A stretch of 64,000 nucleotides of DNA from Pelargonium tetragonum (lineage: Eukaryota; Streptophyta; Magnoliopsida; Geraniales; Geraniaceae). The translations under genes were made by a program, and so were the position numbers. The DNA is taken from positions 248,001-312,000 of the forward strand of contig JAYMTL010000002.1 in assembly GCA_036897445.1 (NCBI GenBank). Direction: 5' to 3'. The notes under the pieces are model-generated. The model was not told the origin of the DNA and did not search any database. It saw nothing but the letters and a program-made list of their open reading frames with translations. Positions 24,801-37,578 of this stretch are shown here, one piece after another; the first letter of the stretch is position 1, and the number at the start of each line of letters is the position of its first letter.

Positions 24801-25393
24801 TTTGCTTATATATAGGTGTTCTTGTATTTAAGACTTTTTGTCCTCTTTAATTAGGGCCTTTAAGGATTCGAGAGACTGGGTTTTTTGCTACCTTTCTGAG
24901 TATAATCGTAGTATTTCTAATTAAGACCGAGCAGAACTGATAAAGATTACCCGGATTAGTCAAGCGAAAAGCCCTTTAACCCTTTTTTTGTCTACTAAGC
25001 GGGACATAAACTCAACAGAAAAATTCCTTTAGTTCGGTACCCTACAAAGAATACGATAGAGTCCGCTTCCCTTTCACATTAAAGCTAGTAGGGTCGTATG
25101 GGAGAGCCTCTTTTACACACTGTAGTAAGAATTGCTTAATAGAGAAAGTCAAAACTATTCAGAATTTCTGGATCCTAATTCTAAGCTTACAAAAGCTGAT
25201 TATATACTTTTTTAGTCTGTTTACAAGCGTTAAGAATTCCAATAGTTGGAAGAGAAATTTTATAGATAAAACTAAAAGAAAATTGAAAGCGTTTTTACTA
25301 GCAGAGATTTCTAGGCCCTTTCTTTATTATTAATTTTATTAAATGAAATTACTCTTATCATAATAGGTGGAAAAAGATACCCGATATAAAAGT
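18861..25393. other. No gene seen; AT-rich DNA
   Basis: No supportable gene. It holds a 16-base AT palindrome (18977-18992), GGGCCC sites near 19025, 21071 and 22935, and a TTTGAACC word near 21148 with unpaired flanks. A 74-codon frame at 23220 encodes a Cys/Lys/Arg-rich peptide; four Cys lie in its first 32 residues but not in a recognised metal-binding spacing. Confidence 0.5.
18977..18992. repeat. 16-bp perfect AT palindrome
   Basis: ATATAATATATTATAT is its own reverse complement and could extrude as a cruciform. AT-only palindromes of this size are expected a few times by chance in a window this AT-rich, so no role is claimed. Confidence 0.5.
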
Positions 25394-25432
25394 CGGGGGT
25401 TTTGAACCAGGGCGGGTTACGAATACCCGGCT
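25394..25432 (-). pseudogene. tRNA-like relic, Arg(UCG)-like anticodon arm
   Basis: On the minus strand a perfect five-pair stem (CGGGT/ACCCG, 25413-25429) closes a seven-base loop ATTCGTA. That is the right size for an anticodon arm, with T at position 33 and UCG as anticodon. A TTCAAAA T-loop-like segment flanked by GG and CC follows on the same strand, at 25398-25410. The gap between the two arms is about four bases too short and no D-arm or acceptor stem pairs. It is either a shortened relic or a simple hairpin near a T-loop word. Confidence 0.25.
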
Positions 25433-25959
25433 TATATAATTTAATTATTCCTGTGTTAAGTCAACCCTTTTTAGACTGTCCGTGCAGAGAGCTCTAAATC
25501 TCTTTGCTATTTTAGACTCTTTTATTCATATTCCTTATAAGCTAATTATAAATCTTAAAAAACCGGTAAATAAAAAAATCTCCAGCGTTCCTTTTAATAC
25601 TTGTCTAATAAGTTATAGCAAACATAACTTGTGTAAAAAAAAGAGGATTTACTTCCATTAGTCATACCAGGAACTTTATAAGCCCAAGTTTTTAACCCGA
25701 CCGAAGCTAGCAGAAAGGCTCAAAAAGGAGCCCTTATAAAAATGAAAATTTACCTAGACTAAAACTAGATTACGAAAAAGCGGAGTAATTGATTGAACTA
25801 AAAACCTGCCCGAAAATTTAAGAGAGTAGTGACCTAAAGTAAAAAGACTATACCTCGGGTTCTACTATAAAATAAGTATCTAGCAGGCTAAGCAAACAAA
25901 CCTTTTACGAAGCTAAACTGCCCCTAATATAGAGAGAGGGGACCTGTAACTCGACCAAA
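25433..25959. other. Upstream of the longest frame; nothing recognised
   Basis: This is AT-rich DNA without a gene. A purine-rich run lies at about 25931-25941, some 20 bases before the GTG that opens the next frame. That is too far for a normal ribosome-binding site. No promoter can be assigned with confidence. Confidence 0.4.
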
Positions 25960-26397
25960 GTGAAATTTACCACAGCGATACTTTATATTAAACGCCCGAG
26001 AACAAAACATACAAATGTAGCTAAGCTAAGGAAGCTCCTGTTACTAACTTACTTTGATAATTATTATAGCTTTACTCACCTCTGCAAAGGATTAAAGGAG
26101 TCCCTTATCGGCCTTACAAACAAAAAAAGGAGACCAATTACCCTCTTGTTTTTAATATCAAGATGGATTCCCCGCTTAATAGAAAATTTCAAGTGTGCTA
26201 AACCCGATCACTTACGAGAATTCCTATTAATACTTGGAAGGTTACCACTAGCAAAAGGCACTATTAAACTAAAAATACTAGAAAAACGCGTGTTTGAACG
26301 ACCGCCGAAATATCTTATACTGTACCAAAAAATTGACATTATTAAGAAAAACTACGTTCTAAGAGACTCCTTATACTTTGACTACAAAACTGTATAG
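25960..26397 (+). CDS. Longest open frame, basic 145-residue product, unknown
   Basis: The frame opens at GTG (25960) and closes with TAG (26395-26397). The product would be very basic and rich in Leu, Lys, Arg and Ile. A hydrophobic patch lies near residues 52-60. There is no signal peptide, cofactor motif or catalytic set that I recognise. The coding strand is poorer in T-runs than its surroundings. For this base composition I estimate roughly 0.1-0.2 random frames this long in the window, so it is mildly unusual but not decisive. The GTG start lacks a well-placed ribosome site and the neighbours are empty. It could be a hypothetical gene, part of a longer decayed one, or chance. Confidence 0.18.
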   Translation: MKFTTAILYIKRPRTKHTNVAKLRKLLLLTYFDNYYSFTHLCKGLKESLIGLTNKKRRPITLLFLISRWIPRLIENFKCAKPDHLREFLLILGRLPLAKGTIKLKILEKRVFERPPKYLILYQKIDIIKKNYVLRDSLYFDYKTV

Positions 26398-29300
26398 ACT
26401 TACCTACTGTTACTGAAAAAGGTATAACTTTCTCCCTTAAATTAAGGGTAAACCCCTTCGGTATTTCACAACTAAAAAAGGCCCTTAGTTAATTTCTTTT
26501 CCTTATAATTGTTAACACAAAACCTATCTATTCTATACCCTGTATTCTATTGGGCTCTCTCTTTTTTTAAATGAAATTTTAAGAAAATGACTTGATATAA
26601 CAGGATCCTCAATCCCGCTACGTTGCTGTATAGAAAGTGTAAAAGACACTTGGTGGCACTAACCGCGGAAAACGCAGACATGTCCTTGTACGACCTACTA
26701 AAATTTAGTTATGGTATGTATATGCGGGTTCTCTAAGAATTTTACAAATGTAAATGTAAGAGACAGGGAGTTTTTTATTTAAGTAAAAAAGTTTATAGAC
26801 AATAGAACAAGATACTCATGTCTTTGTCAGATACAAGTATCTGGTATTTTGCGTATCTCAACACAAAATTAATTCACTTAAAAAGATTCGTTAGACTTTG
26901 TACCTCAAGCTCACAGTAATTTTAAGAATACTGCAGTTTGTAAGCAAATGAAAGTGGGGTAATCTTACTTGGGAGTCGAATAGAGTTTAGTTTTTATAAA
27001 TAAAAAAGAATACTAATGAGAAATAGAAGCTTGGAAAACTTATAGTAGATATGAAAAAGAGTGGTTTTGCTATAAAATCTACTTTGGTTGGGAGCCTCTT
27101 TAGCTTAGGAAAAATTAGTGCCCGTTACTCATTTTTATGAATATTGTGCTCTTTTTATTAAAAGAGCTTAAAAAGAGGTCTTGAGTCTTTCTAAAATTAC
27201 GTATACTCTTAACATAACTCATATGGGGCTACCCCCACATTAGCCAAACCAGTTAAGGATAGCCACAAGTAGAGTTGAGATTTTTATTTCCTTTATAAAA
27301 AAAAGCATCCTATTTTTTTGTACCCGCACGGAGATCCAGTTTAAATTCTTTGTTGAAAACCCCCCCTTTTTCATATCTACTTAGTAGGAGTCCCTTATCG
27401 CTACCCTAGTTCAAAAGTTCCTAAGCTTGTTGCATTTTACCCATTAACCTATTCCTGGATTTCCTATCTAAACGTTTTATAGCAGCTACCTCGAAGCTAG
27501 ATAAGGTTTGTGGTATTCCCTTTGTATTTTAAAAGTCTTGATATCAGAATAATAAGGGTCTTAAACTTCAACTCGACTTGAACCTGTCCGAGCGTCTTTA
27601 GCCTCTTTTGAAAACCCGCCATATAAGGAGGAGGCACGCCTTGAGAAGTAAAGGAAAAACTGATTTATATGTTAAATAAGGGATACTTTTATCTAGGTGA
27701 TTCGGATTTCCCTGGAATACCCGCGGGTTTTTTACTAAAGCCAGTATAACTGAGTAATAGAGGCTTCTTAGTGAGAGTTCATTGATCTTATGTAAAAAAG
27801 GGTTGTCTCTGATTACAATAAATGAATTTAGAAATTTATAGTCGAAGCTAAAAGGGGTTTTTGTACTGTGAAACATAAGTAAACATTCTTGAATAAAAGA
27901 AACTAATGGATTTACGAAAACCTTTGCCGCATCCATAAGTGACCAAAAGTCAGAAACTCTACTTTAAATTCCCTTCAATTATTCTCGAAAATGAAAGGAG
28001 TTTCCTTCACTTTACTTGCACTCTTAATTTACTAAAAACCCGGAAGGAATCCTATCTTTATACTTGGGGAAATCCAGCTAATTATTAAAAGCAAAGTATA
28101 CAGGTAATCAAAAACTCATTTTTATTCTAATCTGCGTATTCTGTTGGAGTTTCTTATTAATGCGATCTGCAAAGAATTAAAAATATCTATTAAATAGGGA
28201 GGTTGAAAAAATCAAATAACCACGGAATACCCATTACTTTTGATTTTTGCGCATTAAGTATGTAAGTACCCGAAATTTTAATCCATTTGGGGTTTCTGTC
28301 ATTTTAGGTTAAGTTTGTAGGGTCTCTTTTTAGTGTGTGCCAAAACTGCTAGATGACAAGAATTAATTCTTATATAAGTTTTATTGGTCAGCCCTTATCC
28401 TTGACTAGGATTCTTCTTACTTAATACTTAAGGAATCTATTACAAGTTGTTTGTTAAGCCTATAGTTCTCTACTTTCCCGACTAGAAAAACAAGTTACCT
28501 ATTAATAATTACATTACCTTAGGTTTTTATCTTACTTATTTGCTACAGGAAAAGAACTAATAGTTCAAGCGGTAACCTTTTCTATAGTACCTTGTTACCG
28601 TTAATAAGACATACGCACAAGCAAATAAAACCTAGTTTCTCTAAAAGATTTTAGTAGGCATGCTCCTGACTTAGTTGTTTAGTTCATAACCTTGTCAGTA
28701 AAAACCTGTAATTACAATTTACTAGATCGGAAACCTAGAAGAACCAAAGGAACGCAAATAGGATGTTGTATTTATTTTACATTTAAAGGCAAACGCTTTC
28801 TCAAAAACTTAGGATAACGAATCCGTATTAAATAGAAAACGGCTTAATGTCTAATCTTTCATTTATTGCTAGTTAAGGTATTAAGGGCTTGTACTTTACT
28901 CTCAATAGTAATCAACCTTAATTGAACTGGAGTGAGTAATCCTCTCAAAAAGGAGGCTGTGCCCGAACTCTTCTTACTCATAATATGGGTAACGTAGTCG
29001 AGACTATTTAAAATTATGTAAATGGGAGAGACAAGGGAATGATATACTAAAAGGTCTTAAAGCGCGCTCTACGCTCTGATGAAAAAGCCCAACTGCATTA
29101 ATTTGAAGATTTAGGGAAAAATCCCTACTGGAGTTGTTTTCGTTCTAGCGCACAGAAGGGCCCTACAAAGTTAGTTAAGAAAGATTTTTATCGAGGAATT
29201 TCCCCTGCCAAATCTAAATTAGACTTTGTCTCTTATTGAAAAATCTAAGTGTTCTGGTACAGAGGAATTAAGTCTGGAGTTTTATATATAAAGGATTCTC

Positions 29301-30806
29301 TTTATTAAACAAATAGTAGAAGTACCCCGCTTTGTAATAAAAGTTGATAATTTAGGTAGCTTCAAGACCCGGCAATTCCGACTTAGTTAACGGAAAAGGG
29401 AGTAGCCTTAAAAAAACATTTTTAACCCGGTGTAGTTTGAACATTTACATTTCCAAGAGTACAATAGACGAGCCCTAGAATTTTTATGCCAAGGAGTTTG
29501 GTCCTTTTTTTAATTACAGTGGGAGTCCTAGGATAACGGAATTCTTCAACTACTAAGTGAATCTAAAAAAAGATATACTTTATCTAATTGATTTAATACT
29601 CACTTTACGAATTCAGGTGCATTCTCGTAGGAATTGAGCACTCCTAGCTATATAGAGGAAAGGTCCTTCTAAAATGACTAGAATTCTTTTCACCGCCTCA
29701 TTTGGATGAAAGCCGGAAATTCACGGAAGTGACTTGGCTAATGCAGTTTTTTTAGGTTAGTAATTAAGCCTGAGGTTCTCTCATAGGAATGGTTTTGTTA
29801 GAAAAGAGTTATAGTGCTAAGGTGGTCTTTAGTTGTAGCTGACCGAGGTCAAAGAATCTATTATATAGTATAGAAATCCCTCTATATGAAACGGAATACC
29901 TTACTGAAACATAGGAATTTTAGATACAAGATATCTCCCGAGTTTAGACTCTATATCTTTCTATTAAAACATTTTGCTTCAGGCCAGAAAAGAGAGAGTT
30001 CAAGTCCGGAGGTTTTAGCCCTTTTACTTACGGAATATACAATACAGTAGTTATTGGTTCTTAAAGAAACCCCCGGCTTAAATAATAAAGGAACTGCTTA
30101 AAAAATCTTCGTTTGACGAGTTGTTTAATTTATTCTTTTATCTACGCAGGGAGTTTTACCTTGAATTTTCTCAGGAACTTCAATCAATTTTGTGAGTATT
30201 CTAGTGTACTCCTTGCCTTTTTTTCTGACGTTGCATCAATACCCCACAAGCGGTAAATGACATAGATAGAGAGAAGCTTTTTATCCTCTGCTCAGTTCTA
30301 TCTAAGCTCTCCGTGGAATTCCAAGAGAGATTGGAGAGAATATCCAGGCAAACCCCATAAGAGTTTTACGCTGTTAAGACAAATAATTGAGTTATCACTT
30401 ACACTTAAATTAATTCAAAATATAGAAAATATAAGGGCTATAAGACTCCAAATTTCAGCTTATACCAATACAAAGTTTTTACATAACTAGACTATGATCA
30501 AAATAAACTAAGGGCTAGGTATTTTCCGGACTGGGGGACACCAAAGGAAGGAACTTCTTTAAGCTTCAGAAAGGAAAATTCTTGGCATTCTTTAATTCGT
30601 TTGGTAAAGGACATTTTTACTGAATGGTAGCTAAAAAAATTTTGTATGTACAACTTTATCATAGTAAGAAGGAACTCAGGAAAATCCAGAATGAAATTTG
30701 TTCAGGGTAGCCCTCTAAGAGCCTAACGCCTGATCAAACAAGCAATTAGAGCAGCTCTATTTAAATAATTTCCTTTTTTTAAGAACTTTTTTCTACTCTA
30801 TTCTAT

Positions 30807-30825
30807 ATTATGTAAATTATGTAAA
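30807..30825. repeat. 9-bp tandem duplication
   Basis: TTATGTAAA occurs twice in a row, and the match extends one base further to the left. A short slippage product is the simplest reading. No function is implied by the context. Confidence 0.65.
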
Positions 30826-33443
30826 GGCTTACCTTTTTTTTTAGTCTTAAAACAGTAGAATTTTAATGCAGTTCTTGACTCGAATTTTTGGGATCTTTTT
30901 TAGTATATCCAGAATAAAAGCGCCCGTCTTTTTTTTTATATTATAAAGTGTTGAGAGCTCCGCAAAAGGTACTCACGAGTATACTACAATTACTAAAGAG
31001 GAAAAACTCTGGCTTTGCAATCTTACATAAAGGGGGGCTCGCAGGAAGCTCTTAATTCTCAAAAGGGCATTGGAAGTGGGTATAGTAAAAAGGAAAGAAG
31101 TTGTTAGGTTATAGAAGATTCGCCAGTCGTAAATAGAAGTAGCATTTAGGCAGGCCCCGCGTAATATCTTTCTTCAGGAAATCCGAGTGTGTTGTACATA
31201 TTGAGTGTATAAGGTATCTAGTTATCCGTAATTGGTATACAAAACTTAGTAAATAGCCCCCTAGTAACTCTAAATTAAATATTAAATAAAACTGACAATT
31301 AAGAAGAGCCCCCTTTTAATATTCTATTTCGAGCACTCCTATTTTTTATTTAATAACCGTACTCTTTGCATTTCTTGTTTTTTATTCATCATAGCGGGGA
31401 GTCTTGACGAGAATTTTCTGCTCTATCCCTCTGCTTTGTTAACATCAGAGCTATATCCTTCCCTCAGAGATTGACCTTCCTTAGGGGCTATACTCTACTC
31501 TGGATCTCTATCTTACTCTTTTAGAGTTACCTTTTATAAATAAGACTCAAAACCCAGAATATACAAGACTTAATGACCGAGATTAGGACTACCAGAATAG
31601 AGTAAGACTATAATACAGAAGCTACCGCAGGAAATACACGAGTTCAAGTCTCATTATATATATATTATATAACAGAGACTTCCAAAACTATCTATTAAGG
31701 GAAATCCTTGTGATATACTTTTAAAGCTCCCATATTTCTAAAATAAAGATTACAGATGAAATGAGTAAAGTTCCTTTTTTGTTAATAAGAAAGCGAGTTT
31801 ATGTTCTATAAGAGAGTACTTTTCCTCACACGGAAGAGTTCGCTAACTAAAGTTAGAACCGTCAGAGAAAAAGCAACCTTTTCAAAGTATAGAGAAATAA
31901 CCTAAAATCTTGCCCACTTGTACAAATTTCTTAAATTTTTTAGTGGCACAGAATCTCGAACGAATTATTACTAAGAAAATACCTTAGAACGCCTTCTATT
32001 TAAACTAAAAACAAAGAATTCCTTCCTCAGAGATCTAACTTAGACTCTTATCTATTTTACATGGAGAGTTTTGACTTTCTTAGCGGACCTATGGATAACT
32101 TCTATTTCTTTCTTAAAACCAACGCACTAAAGGAAACTCGCTTTCTTATTATCTTATTAAAAGCAAGGCTCTGTATCTCCTCTTTGTCTTCATACCTACA
32201 CCTCGAGAATTGTTTTCCTCTTAAGAACTAAAAAACTAAACTTCTTTACTTAATAAGTAAGTGGAACTAGAAAGAACTTGCTTTTATAAAGCTTTATTGT
32301 AAAAATGAATTTAGGGGATATTCCTTTTTTAATAGTTACTACTATGTAAGTTTCTGAAAATAAGGGCTTGTAAAATTAGATAGTAAACAAAGACTTAAAT
32401 AAAAGCCCTGAGAAACTGTGAAGTGGCTGGTTCTTAACTTAATAAAATCGGAAAGGTATGAAGTTTAAGAGTAAGTAGATGCTTTAGTAGTGTAAGTATG
32501 TACTATCATGTATACCCCTCGCTTTCTCTCCCTTCACTACGCTACAGTTGGGAAGAATTATCATATATACTATTAAGTTTCTGTCCTTTATACGGTGCTA
32601 GCTACAAGAAGCAAGGAATATCCCTTAAACTACTATAGCTACCCATTAATATTGACTAGTATAAAGTAATAGAATAAGACTGTAATACACTCTAGGAATA
32701 CTAACTAATAAAATACTCCTAGGAGGACTGAAAAGATAGAGAGTAGCGTAAAGGTTCTGAGAAGGTTATATCCCCGGGGTTTGTATAGGCATTGTGCATA
32801 TGAAACAAGGTATGCATAAGAGTAGGGTTTCGAATTTTAGATAACAAAAAGGGAATTAATTCTTTTTCGGTAAAAGGCATACTAAAGAGCTTAAGGGTAC
32901 TTTGTTTCGAGTAAGGACAAACATAGTGTGTAGAAAGCTTCTTTTATTCTCCGAGCTCTTTATAAATTAAAAAAGTAAAGTTGCAAGTTAAAGTTTTATG
33001 TATTTTATGTACCTCACCCAAGGGCCTAGAAGGAAGATTTAGTAATGAATAGGCGGGGAATCCAGCTACCAATCCGGTTAATTAGTATACTTTTGTTTAC
33101 ACGGATGTCCCAGAATAAGACACTTATAATGAGTTTTCCTTCAAATTAAGACCAGGAGAGAGACTTCAGTTCTATATAGGACGGGAATATCATTCTTTTT
33201 ACACTACAAAGAGTCCTGTTATAGACCTAAGCTTAAAATGTGGAATCCTGGAGAAAAAAAGCTGTTTAGAAGAGGGCTATCTACTCTTTAAGTAAGAAGT
33301 CTTGTTTTCCTCGGATCTCGTCCAGGAGGGCGCTCAGTAAGGGATTTAAGGCATTTTACCTACTTATAAAGATCGCAGGGATTTTCTATAACGAAGTTTC
33401 CTCCATTTTGATTCGGGGTAAACTGGGATATTATTAAAGTTAA

Positions 33444-33620
33444 AGTCTAAATCTTCCTTTTGTTGTAAGGGCTTTTACAGGAACCGGTTGCAATAAGACA
33501 GATAAAAGGAGTATAGCCACTATCAAGACGGAGATCCGGAGTCGAGCTATTAAGACTCCTAATAAAGATAAAGAAGTTGCAGGTTATAAGAGTGTAGGTA
33601 TTATTATCGTCAAGACAAAA
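33444..33620 (+). other. T-poor, Lys/Thr-rich open stretch without a start
   Basis: There are fifty-nine codons between TAA (33441-33443) and TAG (33621-33623). After about 33480 the sequence is low in T and reads as a Lys/Thr/Ile/Arg-rich peptide with a GTG-x-N-x-x-DK segment. That is loosely like the GTGNTNADK segment in the open stretch at 963-1202. No ATG begins it and no family is recognised. It may be a relic exon, or an island of different composition that looks coding by chance. Confidence 0.15.
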
Positions 33621-36600
33621 TAGGTGTGATAAGAGTTAGGCTTTCAAGTTACAAATAGAGAATAAAGTTCTAAGTAAAGAAGGTAGGCATCTGAAACAGC
33701 TCTCGCTTAATTGAATAAAAAGTCCCCACAAAGATTTGAATCCCATACTACCAGACCTGCCTTAGAGCTCTCCTTTCTTTTTGAAACTTAGAAGGTAAAG
33801 AACTTCTAATTACACCTAAAATGAATTAAGGCCCTACGCCATTCCTTTAAAATACTTGCTCAACAAAAGAGGAATTGTATACGCTTGTAATTTGCACTCT
33901 TTCCTTTAGTCCTTTAGTGGAATTGCAGTAAACTTCAATTTTTATGGGACCCTTATTGAGTTTTGAAATATCGAATAGATACTCTTTTTTCTATCCGAGA
34001 GTCAAGTAAAACAGGACTGGTTCGAGAGGGAAACTTCGCTCTACTAGGTTACTATAACAGGGCAGCCTCTAAGGATCGAATTAAGATATTCTAAAATTTT
34101 AGAAGAGCAATTGCAATAAGTTTTACTCGCTTTATACCCCGAGATTAATAGAAAACCAAAAAGAAATCCTTGGGATTCCTGGAAATAGGAACCCTATCTT
34201 TATTTTTGCACTTTACTTTAAATCCTTTTTGGAGCTACTAGCATATAAGGATTCCACTTAAATCCCTTTATAAATTTTCATCAAACCCAGGGAAATTCCA
34301 AACTTTACTGCGAACCCGGCTCTCTAGTACACTATATCGCGGGAGTTGTAAATTAAAATCTGTTAACTCAATAAGGATACCCCTAAAACTTTATACTCTC
34401 CCTGTATTCTTTATTCTTGTTGAGTATCTCATTAAGCAAGGGCTGTAGGAGAAATAACTTAAAGCTATACGCCTAACTAAATAAAAAACTTATGGGGTTA
34501 AATTTTTCTATAGTGAATGCCTGCTTTAGAATTGCGTATCGAAACAATGAAGTGTATAAGTTAAATATAAAACGGGCCAGTCCTATTTCGGTGTCAGAGA
34601 AAGTAAAGAAATTAATACTGTCTCGGGGTCTTAGATATCTAATTATAGTGGTAGAAATAGCATTCTTGGGGTTAGTGTTAACTATGCATAAAGGTATAAG
34701 GGCCCTTTTCTAACAAGTCCTGTATTTTTAGAAACTAGAAGATATTCAATATTTTAATTCCAAGAATTTACTTTTTGAGTCCTAGATTGCTTGTGAGAGA
34801 CTAATTACTACTAAGAGAGGCCAGCCAATATCAAGGGCTTTTAGTTTTAGTTATAAGAGTACTTCTTTAGACCCTTAAAAGCATAGACTAAGGGCGTGCT
34901 TTTAAATGCAGAGTTATCGTAGAGGTGTGGATATCTTGAATAGGTTCTTTTCTTCGGGATTAGAACCCAGTGTACATAACCTAAATTTCGGAAGAACGCG
35001 GGACTCCTTTGATGCAATAAGTAAATAGGGTACTTTCTTGATCAGTAGGAAGCTGCTCAGAGAGTCTTATAAATAAAGCTTAAGGTTATAGGTTTTTCTA
35101 TCTAACTAAGTGATTCTGTGTCAATGAGTTTTTATAAAAAAACCTAGACAAAAGAAGTAAACAGATCATTTCTCTGCAATTTCCGAAGTGGTTGTGTTAC
35201 AAAATAAGTAAGAAATGGGGCCTTATAAGCATCTTAAGGTTTGTAAATCCCTGCGAGGGGCTCCGTTCTAATTCTAGTAGAATTTGATCAAAAAGCAACT
35301 ATTCCCTGTTCTAGTTATGATGTATTATTACCTTGAAGTCCCTAATAAGACAAGCTACTGGGTTGGGTGTTGGCGGCACAATTATATAGCTATGCTACTA
35401 AAGGGTTTCCTATGCAAAGCAGAGTCAATTTTACCATAATATAAACTTTGGTACAAAAGCTTATCCGAAGCCCCCTATTTTAGACTTAGCTAGCAAAAGG
35501 GGGAACTTGAGGTAAATTCTAGGACAGACTTGCAAAAGATTGTACTTACTTCAGTGCTTTAATAAAGGGTTTTCTTTATCCGTAAACTTGGTAGTCCCTC
35601 TTATCAAGAATTTACGACTGGCTCTATTAGACCTATCTTTTCGAGGACCCCTTATCTAGATGTCAGAACTTTTTAGGGTAATTTAAGGGGTTCTTTTTAT
35701 ATACTTTTAATCCCAAGGATCTGCTAAAGCCCTTTAGAAGCTTTCCCAATTACTGCCTGCTAAGCTGCTTTTAGTAAGCTCTCCTACAGGAAAATAGAAG
35801 TTCTTGAATATATAATTTAAGCCACTCGGGTAAGTATAATATCCTAACAGGAACACCTTGAATCTCAGCGCGCTTAAACTGGGGGAAACCCCCTTTTTTT
35901 GTAAAGAAAAGGCTCTCCTAATTTATCGTATTATATAAAAAAAACTGATTTTATTTCCAGAAAGTTAGACGGAGGTTACCCCTGAACTTGATTTAAAATA
36001 AGCACACTCTTTGCTGAAAAACTAGAGCTTACCGAGGGAGTTCTATTAATTAATGTTATATGTCAAAGCCCTGGGCCTTCACTCCTTAAAAAGGGTGTAG
36101 CATTAGGCAAATTCTAGTAAAGCTTCTTTTTTGAATTTGACTTATTAAGCTCTCTCTACTTCCAACTCCAAAACATCTCATTAGCAAGTACTTAAGCCGA
36201 ATTCCTGCCTGAAAAGTCTTCCTACTAAGTTTTTGTTGTACTATCTTATAATCGAAAATCTATAATAAAAGAAACGGGATTTCTCGAAGTTCAGGGTACC
36301 CTTACTATATAATATAATAGCCTTATATCTCAAGTTTTCACAAGTGCAGAATAGAAAAAGGTAAAATACTGCTAATACCTATTTTGAGTGGCAACAGGAT
36401 CCGGATAAGACTTATTGCTTTCAGGGGCCGTTTTGCCTTTCGTGGAGCTTTCTGAATAACCAATCCTTTATATATGTACTTCAAGTTAGTATAGTTAGCT
36501 AATGAATAAAGCCACACTTCAAGAAAAAGGGATGGGTCTCTGTCTATATTTCTTCTCATTTTTCAATCCAGGTTAAGACTTATAAGAGATTTTTGGGTGC

Positions 36601-37503
36601 CCCTTGTTAGGGCAAGGCGGGAACTTTATTGTATCACCGATATACAAGGGATAAGGGAAGAGACTAAGAAAGGGACATAATCTTTCTCTTGCAGTGTGGT
36701 AAGCTGTGAATCGTATTATTGAGAATTTCGTCTAGGGATTTTTTTATCGAGCCGACATAGTATATATACGTAGTCGAGAATACTTGCGTGTTATAATTTG
36801 TATTATGTATATATAGAGTACTTCTGCTGCCGATGCTTTGAAAAGAGCTTGCAGCTTCTCCTACACCTTGGGACTATAGAATACTGTTAGTTAAATTCCA
36901 ATAAAGATACAGAACAGAGTTTTATAAACTAGGCGAAATAAAACTTACATAAATACTACTTAACCCCGCTATTTTCCTAATGTGTCAGCTTAATGCTAGA
37001 TTAAAAAAAAAACTTTACTCCTTGCAATTATTTTAACGGTAAGAAATAAGGTTATTACAGTCCCAAAAAGGATCCTCTTGCTCCAGAAAAATTTCTTAAG
37101 ATTGAACCTTTTGTGAAGTTTTAGCTCTAGATTTTCATGTCTTTAAGTCAGCGGATTTTCCTAGGCGTTTGTGTTAGAACTTGCAATAAATTTTACAAGA
37201 CACAAAAAGGACTTCTGAACTACTTATGACGTAAAGTAATTCTTTCCTTAAGAATAGCTGTGATATTGGGTAAATCCTTTTAAAAATTCGAGTACTTCAT
37301 AGGGGCAACCCCGCGTATAAGGATAAACCAGATTCTTAAAAAAGGACGGAAATCCCTTGGATTTCCCCCAAAAATCTAAATGGAAGATAGAATTTCAAGC
37401 TCTAGCTACAAAAAAAATAACTTAAATATAAGAATCTTTTAGCCCTTGTCATGAAATTAAATAAGCCTTTCTCCCCAAATCCCTTCTGAAATCCAGTAAA
37501 AAG

Positions 37504-37578
37504 TGGGTAGTAATTCAGCTAGCAGCTACCCGACTCTAAAATTCCGTATTAAGCGCGGGTTCGAATCTTGTTAAAGTT
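37504..37578 (+). pseudogene. tRNA-like relic with a pairable T-arm
   Basis: A TAGTAATTCAGC segment resembles the start of a D-arm. It is followed some 45 bases later by GCGGG-TTCGAAT-CTTGT, in which all five T-stem pairs form if three G-T wobbles are allowed. No five-pair anticodon stem or seven-pair acceptor stem can be drawn, and no anticodon can be assigned. It is probably a relic or chance assembly. Confidence 0.2.

Larger units (their letters stand above)
26398..37503. other. No gene seen; AT-rich DNA
   Basis: Eleven kilobases without a supportable gene. The content is a tandem TTATGTAAA pair at 30807-30825, an 8-base tandem at 33902-33918, palindromes such as CTCCTAGGAG (32716-32725) and AAGGGCCCTT (34698-34707), and T-loop-like words near 31641 (plus, T-stem four of five pairs) and 33736 (minus) without a cloverleaf. 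Open frames near 27598-27936 (minus, 112 codons) and 34492-34713 (plus, 73 codons, one possible membrane segment) are of chance length. Confidence 0.5.

Noticed and set aside
25960-26397. Loose resemblance of the 145-residue product to the linker region of retroelement polymerases
   Set aside because: Only a few scattered residues agree, with wrong spacing and no catalytic motif nearby, so no mobile or viral element is called.
27598-27936. Minus-strand frame of 112 codons
   Set aside because: One or two frames of this length are expected by chance in the window. The peptide shows no motif, no supported start and no neighbouring gene.
31651-31672. TA-rich run as a possible replication origin or promoter
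   Set aside because: It is not a clean repeat or palindrome, has no iterons or associated gene, and such runs are common in DNA this AT-rich.
34492-34713. 73-codon frame with one hydrophobic segment near its C-terminal half
   Set aside because: Its length is ordinary for random DNA here, and a single hydrophobic run is common in T-rich sequence.
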